DNA of 34,533 bases from the NCBI GenBank assembly GCA_030529725.1, contig JAUMWI010000015.1, positions 1-34,533 on the forward strand. The letters are read 5' to 3'. The notes beneath the pieces were generated by a model. It did no database searches. It was given only the letters and a program-made list of their open reading frames with translations, and had not been told where the DNA came from. The stretch comes from Eubacteriales bacterium (GTDB lineage Bacteria; Bacillota; Clostridia; Oscillospirales; Oscillospiraceae). The translations under genes were made by a program, and so were the position numbers. Shown piece after piece: positions 29,231 through 34,533 of the stretch. How positions within the stretch are numbered: position 1 is the first letter of the stretch; each line of letters opens with the position of its first letter.

Positions 29231-29259
29231 ATTATAAATCGAACAGAAGTTCTTGTCAA
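29231..29259 (-). promoter_or_regulatory. Consensus sigma-A promoter of the SOS operon
   Basis: Minus strand: -35 TTGACA (29254-29259), exactly 17-bp spacer, -10 TATAAT (29231-29236), a perfect consensus, so it should be very strong when not repressed. Confidence 0.92.
29240..29253 (+). promoter_or_regulatory. LexA/DinR (SOS) box B
   Basis: CGAACAGAAGTTCT lies wholly in the spacer between -35 and -10. Its centre is 29 bp from that of box A, with the two in inverted orientation. Confidence 0.88.
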
Positions 29260-29267
29260 GAGAAAAT

Positions 29268-29281
29268 CGAACATATTTTCT
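29268..29281 (+). promoter_or_regulatory. Degenerate LexA-box-like site C
   Basis: CGAACATATTTTCT: the CGAACATAT half is perfect, but GTTC is TTTC. It lies between the divergent promoters, 9 bp from the SOS-operon -35 and 17 bp from the helicase -35, and could touch either. Confidence 0.45.
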
Positions 29282-29298
29282 AATTTTTTTAAAAGCGG

Positions 29299-29327
29299 TT
29301 GACCTAACGTAGCTTTTCGGGTAAAAT
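29299..29327 (+). promoter_or_regulatory. Sigma-A promoter of the UvrD/PcrA-type helicase gene
   Basis: -35 TTGACC (29299-29304), 17-bp spacer, -10 TAAAAT (29322-29327), 41 bp upstream of the start codon. Confidence 0.85.
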
Positions 29328-29368
29328 ATAGTTCAAATTTCGAAAAAAACAGAAAAGGTGAGACCAAA

Positions 29369-31840
29369 ATGATTGATTTTCAAGCCCGCTATACTTCCGC
29401 TCGGAGGGCGGTAATTGCGCGGGACTTTCAAAAGCTGAATCCGGAGCAGAGAAAAGGCGTGCTGACCACAGAGGGTGCGCTGCTGCTGCTTGCCGGTGCA
29501 GGAAGCGGCAAGACAACGGTGCTTATTAACCGTGTGGCAAATCTCCTGACCTACGGCCGAGGCAGCGATTGCGACGAAGTGCCGGACTGGGCAACCGAGG
29601 ACGATCTTGCCTTTCTCGAGAGCTATCCGCCGCACCCGACTGCGGACGAGCGGGTGCGGATGATCCATCTGTGTGCGGTCGAACCGGCGGCACCGTGGTC
29701 TGTCTTGGCGGTGACTTTCACCAATAAGGCAGCAGCCGAGCTGCGCGACCGTCTGGCGGCGTTCGGCATTCAGGGGGCAGAGAGCGTGTGGGCGATGACA
29801 TTCCACTCCGCCTGCGTCCGCATTTTGCGCCAGTATATAGATCGGCTTGGCTTTTCCAATGACTTCACCATTTACGATACGGATGATGCCAAGCGCGTCA
29901 TTAAGGACATCGTCAAGGAAATGGAGCTGGACGAAAAGGCATTTGCGCCGCGCGAGATCCTGACGATCATCTCAAAAGCCAAGGACGCGATGGAATCTCC
30001 GCAGGATTTTGCACGAAAGTGGAGCGGCAGCGGCGACTGGCGCAAGGAGCGCATCGCCAAGGTCTATGCACGCTATGTACAGAGATTGCGTGAGGCGAAC
30101 GCGCTCGATTTTGACGACATCATCCTGCATACCGTCACGCTTTTGCAGCAGGAAAACGATGTGCGCGATTACTACCGCAAAAAGTTTCGCTATGTGCTTA
30201 TCGACGAGTATCAGGACACGAACAGGCTTCAATACCTTCTGATGAAACAGCTTGTCGGTGAGAAGGGAAATATCTGCGTTGTCGGCGACGATGACCAGAG
30301 CATCTACAAGTTCCGCGGTGCGGACATTACGAATATTCTCAACTTTGAAAAAGAGTACCGCAACACCCGTACGATTCGTCTGGAACAGAACTACCGCTCC
30401 ACGCAGCATATTCTGGACGCGGCGAATGCAGTGATCAAAAACAACACGGGCAGAAAAGGGAAGTCGCTGTGGACTGATACAGGTGCAGGCGAAAGAGTCC
30501 TCATCAAAACTGTGTTCAACGAACAGGATGAGGCGAATTTTGTGGTTTCCTCTATCATGATGGACTATAACCGCGGCAGAAATTGGAAGGATAACGCGAT
30601 TCTCTACCGTATGAATGCGCAGTCAAACGCGCTGGAATACGCGTTCAAGCGCAACGGTGTGCCGTATCAGGTGGTGGGCGGTACCAAATTCTTTGAGCGT
30701 GCTGAAGTTAAGGATATGCTTGCGTATCTTGCGGTCATCAACAATCCCAGCGACCACCTCCGCCTGCGCCGCATCATCAACAATCCGCCGCGCGGCATCG
30801 GGGCAAAGAGCATCGACACCGTGCAGGAGCTTGCGCAGCAGCAGGGAATACCGATGATGGATGTACTGCGTCGCGCCGCAGAGTATGACGTGCTTAAAAA
30901 TGCGTGCGGCAAGCTTGAGAAGTTTGCTGTGATGATCGACGAACTGCGCGAAGCGGCGCAGAACACGGAACTTGCCGAGTTTTACGACCTTGTATGCGAG
31001 AGGACAAACTATGTTCCTGCGCTGGAAGAAAAGAACGACATGGAAAGCCGCGGCAGGCTGGAGAATGTGCAGGAGCTGAAATCCAACATTGTCGCTTTCC
31101 TCGAAAATGAGCCGGAGGACGCAACGCTTTCCGGTTTCCTCAACGAGATCGCGCTCTATACTGACCTTGACAGTGCCACGACGGACAACTGCGTGACGCT
31201 TATGACGATGCACTCCGCCAAGGGACTCGAGTTTCCCTGCGTGTATGTTGTCGGCATGGAGGAGGGGGTATTTCCCGGTGAGCGCGTGCGCGGTGATGAG
31301 GAGGAGGTCGAAGAGGAGCGCCGCCTCTGCTATGTTGCCATGACGCGCGCACGCGAGCGTCTGACATTGACCAATGCAAGACAGCGTATGCTGTTCGGAC
31401 ATACAACACCTAACGCCCCATCCCGATTTTTGGAGGAAGTTCCGTCTCAAAACGCTGACTGGGTGGGAAAGCCTGACACAAACAGCCGCGCATACGGCTT
31501 TGCCGATGACGGATTCGGCGGCTCCTATTCTTCCGGTTTCGGAGGCGGATATGGAAGCGGGGCAAGCAACGGCAGAGTACATACCTCCTACGATTACGCC
31601 CAGATGAGCAGACCTGCACGAGCGGAGAGACCGAAGGCCAGTGCTCCAAAGCCCTCGGCTTCTGCACCCTTGATGAAGCTCAGTGCGGGCGATCGGATCA
31701 GCCACAAGGCGTTCGGCAGCGGCATGGTTGTATCCGTCACGCCTATGGGCGGTGACGCGCTCCTTGAGGTTGCATTTGACGCAGTGGGCACCAAAAAACT
31801 GATGCTTAAGACTGCAGGCGCACATATTACAAAACTATAA
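29369..31840 (+). CDS. pcrA: ATP-dependent DNA helicase, UvrD/PcrA family
   Basis: Superfamily 1A 3'-5' helicase of 823 residues used in repair and replication restart. Walker A is AGAGSGKTT (42-50), motif Ia TFTNKAA (116-122), Walker B DEYQDT (279-284), motif III VVGDDDQSIYKFRGAD, and the later motifs LTLMTMHSAKGLEFPCVYVVG and YVAMTRARERL are in place. Between motifs I and Ia there is an insertion of roughly 40 residues (TYGRGSDCDEVPDWATEDDL and onward) not found in B. subtilis PcrA. A Ser/Gly/Tyr-rich linker (about 700-760) leads to a C-terminal PcrA-type domain (GDRISHKAFGSGMVVSV). It is divergent from the SOS-controlled repair operon. The ribosome site AAAGGTGAG is moderate. Confidence 0.95.
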   Translation: MIDFQARYTSARRAVIARDFQKLNPEQRKGVLTTEGALLLLAGAGSGKTTVLINRVANLLTYGRGSDCDEVPDWATEDDLAFLESYPPHPTADERVRMIHLCAVEPAAPWSVLAVTFTNKAAAELRDRLAAFGIQGAESVWAMTFHSACVRILRQYIDRLGFSNDFTIYDTDDAKRVIKDIVKEMELDEKAFAPREILTIISKAKDAMESPQDFARKWSGSGDWRKERIAKVYARYVQRLREANALDFDDIILHTVTLLQQENDVRDYYRKKFRYVLIDEYQDTNRLQYLLMKQLVGEKGNICVVGDDDQSIYKFRGADITNILNFEKEYRNTRTIRLEQNYRSTQHILDAANAVIKNNTGRKGKSLWTDTGAGERVLIKTVFNEQDEANFVVSSIMMDYNRGRNWKDNAILYRMNAQSNALEYAFKRNGVPYQVVGGTKFFERAEVKDMLAYLAVINNPSDHLRLRRIINNPPRGIGAKSIDTVQELAQQQGIPMMDVLRRAAEYDVLKNACGKLEKFAVMIDELREAAQNTELAEFYDLVCERTNYVPALEEKNDMESRGRLENVQELKSNIVAFLENEPEDATLSGFLNEIALYTDLDSATTDNCVTLMTMHSAKGLEFPCVYVVGMEEGVFPGERVRGDEEEVEEERRLCYVAMTRARERLTLTNARQRMLFGHTTPNAPSRFLEEVPSQNADWVGKPDTNSRAYGFADDGFGGSYSSGFGGGYGSGASNGRVHTSYDYAQMSRPARAERPKASAPKPSASAPLMKLSAGDRISHKAFGSGMVVSVTPMGGDALLEVAFDAVGTKKLMLKTAGAHITKL

Positions 31841-31846
31841 GAGATG

Positions 31847-31887
31847 GAAGCAACAAGGAACCGATGTGTTCGATGCCTTGTTGCTTC
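31847..31887 (+). terminator. Strong hairpin after pcrA, possible terminator
   Basis: GAAGCAACAAGG pairs perfectly with CCTTGTTGCTTC (12 bp) around a 17-nt loop, 6 bp after the helicase stop. It is followed by AATATTG rather than a T run, so Rho-independent termination is uncertain; it may instead protect the mRNA 3' end. Confidence 0.45.
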
Positions 31888-31998
31888 AATATTGTAAAGC
31901 TAGATTGCTTGACAGAAAACAATAGATGTTCTGCCGAAAAATCCTGATAATCCGGCAAAGATAATCATAAAAAAACAATTTTTTATTTGTGCCTACTT

Positions 31999-32027
31999 GC
32001 AGTCTTAATGAGTTTTTGCTATTCTTT
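31999..32027 (+). promoter_or_regulatory. Probable sigma-A promoter of the EamA gene
   Basis: -35 TTGCAG (31999-32004), 17-bp spacer, -10 TATTCT (32022-32027), 40 bp upstream of the chosen GTG start. Another TTGACA at 31909 has no matching -10. Confidence 0.6.
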
Positions 32028-32067
32028 ATGCTGTTGGACTATAAATTTCGGAAAGCAAGGGAAACAT

Positions 32068-32997
32068 GTGAAAAACAGGAATCTCAAACAGATTATTTTG
32101 CCGCTTATCACGGCGTTTATCTGGGGCAGTGCGTTTGTTGCCCAAAGTCTCGGCGCGGGGCATCTGGAGGCATTTACCTTTAATATGTCGCGCTCTTTTG
32201 CCGCGGTCGTGGCGATTGGAACGCTGCTGGCCGTGCTGCGGCTGAAAAACGGAGACACACGAAGCAGGGAGCAGCGTCGTGCAGAACGAAAGGATCTTCT
32301 CATCGGCGGTGTTTGCTGCGGCTTTTTTCTGACGCTTGGTTCCAACCTTCAGCAGATTGGCCTTGAGCAGACGGCTGCCGGCAAAGCAGCCTTTATTACA
32401 GCACTTTATGTCGTTCTTGTTCCGGTGCTTGGACTCTTCTTCCATAAGCGCGTTGCTCTGCAGGTATGGATCAGCGTTGTGATCGCCATATCAGGTCTTT
32501 ATTTTCTGTGTATGGACGGTACGAGCGGTTTTTCCGTTAGCGGCGCTGATCTTTATGAGCTGCTGTGCGCTTTTGCGTTCACCGGGCAGATCCTGTGTAT
32601 CGACCACTTTGTGAAGAAGGTCGACGGCATCAAGCTCTCCTGCGCACAGTTTATTGTGATGACCGTTCTTTCGGGGATTGTTGCGATCCTGCGCGGAGAA
32701 ACGATCAGCGCGGCGGCAATTACGGAATGTCTGCCATACATTCTCTACGTCGGTGCTATTTCCGGCGGTATCGCGTATACTCTGCAGATCCTTGCGCAGA
32801 AGGACGGCGATCCTGCGGTCGTTTCGCTGCTGCTGAGCCTAGAATCCTTTTTCGCCGTTGTTTCCGGCGCGATCATTCTCAATGAGCGACTCAGTGGAAG
32901 GGAGTATCTCGGCTGTGCGCTGATGCTTGTTGCGGTGTTTTTGTCTCAGCTTCCCGAAAAAAGGGCAAAATCAGTTGAAAGCACGGAAAAAGAATGA
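32068..32997 (+). CDS. DMT/EamA-family transporter
   Basis: Ten-helix drug/metabolite-superfamily exporter, 309 residues from a GTG start, the normal size. Two EamA halves are visible: the first begins LPLITAFIWGSAFVAQSLG, with LGLEQTAAGKAAFITALYVV closing it; the second begins DLYELLCAFAFTGQILCIDH and ends SLLLSLESFFAVVSGAIILN then LGCALMLVAVFLSQLPEKR. The frame is open from 31987, but that ATG lies upstream of the -35, while GTG at 32068 follows AAGGG with a 6-nt gap. The substrate cannot be told. The next gene begins 47 bp later on the same strand. Confidence 0.88.
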   Translation: MKNRNLKQIILPLITAFIWGSAFVAQSLGAGHLEAFTFNMSRSFAAVVAIGTLLAVLRLKNGDTRSREQRRAERKDLLIGGVCCGFFLTLGSNLQQIGLEQTAAGKAAFITALYVVLVPVLGLFFHKRVALQVWISVVIAISGLYFLCMDGTSGFSVSGADLYELLCAFAFTGQILCIDHFVKKVDGIKLSCAQFIVMTVLSGIVAILRGETISAAAITECLPYILYVGAISGGIAYTLQILAQKDGDPAVVSLLLSLESFFAVVSGAIILNERLSGREYLGCALMLVAVFLSQLPEKRAKSVESTEKE

Positions 32998-33044
32998 TAA
33001 AATAGCTGTTTAGAAATATTCAAATGATTTTAGGTGGGTTTCGT

Positions 33045-33761
33045 ATGCGTGTTACTATTTTAGGCGTTGGTTTTGATAATGTGACGATGCGTGAGGCGCT
33101 CGTGCGGGGGGAGGAATTCCTGTGCAGCGACACAACGCACTATGTTGTCACGCCGAATCCGGAGATTGTGGAAACCTGCCGTGAAGATAGCGAGGCGAAT
33201 CGTGCCGTCAATGGTGCAGATCTTGTTCTGCCGGACGGTATCGGCGTTATCTATGGGGCAAAAATGCTCGGCACTCCGCTCAAAGAGCGTGTTCCCGGAA
33301 TTGAATTCGGCACGGCGATGATCGAAAAGTGCGCGGAGCTTGGGAAGAGCGTCTTCCTTCTCGGCGCTAAACCCGGCGTTGCGGAGGCTGCAGCGGAGAA
33401 TCTGCAGCGGAAATTTCCGAATCTCCGGATTGCCGGTTTGCACGATGGATATTTTAAGGAAGATGCCCCCATCGCCGATGAGATCCGTTCCAGCGGCGCG
33501 GATATGGCGCTCGTGTGTCTCGGCGCTCCCAAGCAGGAGCTGTTTATGGCGAATTACGGCGCAGCTACCGGCTGCAAGCTGATGATGGGACTCGGCGGAT
33601 CGCTGGACATTTTTGCCGGCGTTGCACAGCGTGCTCCCGAGTTTTATTGCAAGCATAATCTTGAGTGGTTCTACCGTCTTGTGAAGAATCCCTCGCGTAT
33701 CGGCCGCATGATGAAGCTTCCGCTGTTTTTGATACATGTTGCGGGGGTTAAGAAAAAATGA
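33045..33761 (+). CDS. tagA: WecG/TagA/CpsF family glycosyltransferase
   Basis: Glycosyltransferase of 238 residues (GT26) that in Gram-positives adds ManNAc to GlcNAc-PP-undecaprenol. Motifs include VVTPNPEIVETC, LVLPDGIGVIYGAKMLG, VFLLGAKPGVAEAAAENLQ and LVCLGAPKQELFMANY, with MGLGGSLDIFAG and EWFYRLVKNPSRIGRM towards the C-terminus. T39 and D66-type positions of TagA appear conserved (TPNPE, LPDG). The frame opens at 33024, but ATG at 33045 has AGGTGG 7 nt upstream. It overlaps tmk by four bases. The TagO-like and UDP-GlcNAc-epimerase genes that would supply its substrates are 20 kb away. Confidence 0.93.
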   Translation: MRVTILGVGFDNVTMREALVRGEEFLCSDTTHYVVTPNPEIVETCREDSEANRAVNGADLVLPDGIGVIYGAKMLGTPLKERVPGIEFGTAMIEKCAELGKSVFLLGAKPGVAEAAAENLQRKFPNLRIAGLHDGYFKEDAPIADEIRSSGADMALVCLGAPKQELFMANYGAATGCKLMMGLGGSLDIFAGVAQRAPEFYCKHNLEWFYRLVKNPSRIGRMMKLPLFLIHVAGVKKK

Positions 33762-34426
33762 GCATGGGTAAACTGATCGTATTTGAGGGGACGGACGGCT
33801 CCGGCAAGGCAACGCAGAGCAAGCTCCTGCTGGAGCGTTTGCAGAGCGAAGGATTTGACTGCCGACCGCTGACTTTTCCGCGCTACGGAAAGCCCTCCGC
33901 CGCACCGATCGAGGAGTATCTTCATGGTGCATACGGTTCACACCCCGGCGATGTGGACGCCTATGCTACATCAGTACTTTTTGCAGTAGACCGGTTTGCT
34001 TCCTACCGGCAGGACTGGGGCGACTACTACGCAAACGGAGGTATTCTGATTGCTGACCGCTACACGACCTCCAATGCAGTGCATCAGGCGAGCAAGCTTC
34101 CGGAAGGAGAACGGCAGGCATATTTGAAGTGGCTCTTTGACTTTGAATATCGCCTTTTAAGACTGCCGGAACCGACACAGGTGTTTTATCTCGATGTTCC
34201 GACAGAGATTACCGAAAAAATGATGCGTGAGCGCGAAGCGAAAACAAATACCACCGCTGATATTCATGAACAGGACGAGGCGTACCTGCGTGCCTGTCGC
34301 AGCGCGGCGCAAAAGACGGTGGAGGAATGTGCATGGCACCGCATTGATTGCTCCCGAAACGGTGAAATGCGCAGTGCAGTGGAGATCCACGAGGAGATCT
34401 ATTGCTGCGTGCGGGAACTTTTGTAA
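33758..34426 (+). CDS. tmk: dTMP kinase
   Basis: Thymidylate kinase of 222 residues converting dTMP to dTDP. The P loop is EGTDGSGKAT (10-19), followed by LTFPRYGKPSAAPIEEYLHG, the DRY-type motif ILIADRYTTSNAVHQ, and VFYLDVPTEITEKMM, then a lid region with arginines (MREREAK). The P loop has an Ala (GSGKATQ) as in the clostridial type. Start ATG at 33758 overlaps the tagA stop (ATGA); ATG at 33764 is an alternative. In many Firmicutes tmk is followed by DNA polymerase III delta' and yaaT, but here it ends against a minus-strand terminator. Confidence 0.92.
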   Translation: MSMGKLIVFEGTDGSGKATQSKLLLERLQSEGFDCRPLTFPRYGKPSAAPIEEYLHGAYGSHPGDVDAYATSVLFAVDRFASYRQDWGDYYANGGILIADRYTTSNAVHQASKLPEGERQAYLKWLFDFEYRLLRLPEPTQVFYLDVPTEITEKMMREREAKTNTTADIHEQDEAYLRACRSAAQKTVEECAWHRIDCSRNGEMRSAVEIHEEIYCCVRELL

Positions 34427-34471
34427 GGAACATTCGTCTGAAAAGATAGGCTGTCCGCGTTTTTCTTCGTG

Positions 34472-34493
34472 AAAAGGGACGCTTGCGCGTCCC
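34472..34493 (-). terminator. Terminator of a minus-strand gene at the right edge
   Basis: GGGACGC pairs with GCGTCCC around a four-base loop (34476-34493) and is followed on the minus strand by TTTTC; on the plus strand there is no T run. It suggests that a minus-strand gene ends just to its right. Confidence 0.65.
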
Positions 34494-34515
34494 ATCTTCA
34501 CAGGAGGTTTTTGCC

Positions 34516-34533
34516 TTAGCAGCAGGAGCAGGA
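34516..34533 (-). CDS. Possible C-terminus of a gene running in from the right (SCSCC-stop)
   Basis: The minus strand from the window edge reads TCC TGC TCC TGC TGC TAA, i.e. a possible Cys-rich end SCSCC followed by a stop, 22 bp before a minus-strand terminator. Only six codons are visible, so the family cannot be named. Confidence 0.3.
   Translation of the reverse strand, partial: SCSCC

Noticed and set aside
1..34533. CRISPR arrays, insertion sequences, prophage or integrative elements
   Set aside because: No regularly spaced repeats, transposase, integrase or terminal inverted repeats were seen; coding density and gene types are those of core chromosome.

Overview
This window looks like a chromosomal segment of a spore-forming, Gram-positive member of the Clostridia, most likely an Oscillospirales/Ruminococcaceae-type gut anaerobe. 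The reasons are a spoIIGA-sigE pair, a spoIIAA-spoIIAB-sigF operon, a SpoIIM-type protein, AGGAGG-type ribosome sites, sigma-A promoters, a T-box leader, anaerobic Fe-S proteins and a moderate GC content. I see no insertion sequence, phage gene or CRISPR array. The gene content is core-like, so the unusual material lies in regulation and in small genes.

Layout. 1-3101: a partial Na/Pi cotransporter gene and a PhoB/PhoR-type two-component pair, both preceded by nearly identical Pho-box-like direct repeats. 3154-4735: tRNA-Arg(ACG), an ECF-type S component, and a divergent Crp/Fnr-type regulator with a palindromic operator candidate. 4827-6839: cysK-cysE (cysteine synthesis), tail to tail with a BFD-like [2Fe-2S] protein. 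7020-10286 (minus): asnA, a SpoIIM-like gene and gltX. 10492-14624 (plus): trpS, tagO-like, mnaA/wecB-like and an unknown anchored protein. 14660-16326 (minus): a three-gene cluster of small unknown proteins, the last apparently frameshifted, and nth. 16462-18006 (plus): rarA/mgsA, a DUF951 gene and a 29-residue membrane peptide gene. 18121-19618: spoIIGA-sigE. 19615-23711: a T-box (valine) leader, two YcxB-like membrane proteins and valS. 23771-25328: a ferredoxin-linked aldo/keto reductase and a NimA-like flavoprotein. 25561-27034: spoIIAA-spoIIAB-sigF. 26925-29178 (minus): a 39-residue membrane protein and the TIGR03916/TIGR03915 DNA repair or modification pair, under a consensus promoter covered by LexA/DinR boxes. 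29369-31840: pcrA/uvrD-type helicase. 32068-34426: an EamA exporter, tagA-like and tmk.

How they fit together. The Pho genes form an autoregulated phosphate-starvation module. CysE and CysK make cysteine, with a possible local regulator. TagO-, MnaA- and TagA-like enzymes would build the ManNAc-GlcNAc-PP-undecaprenol linkage unit of wall polymers. SigF and SigE, with their controllers, are the first forespore and mother-cell sigma factors. The strongest candidate for an undescribed system is the SOS-box-controlled operon at 26925-29280: a tiny single-pass membrane protein made together with a radical-SAM repair pair, divergent from a UvrD-type helicase. A second candidate is the small-protein cluster at 14660-15602.
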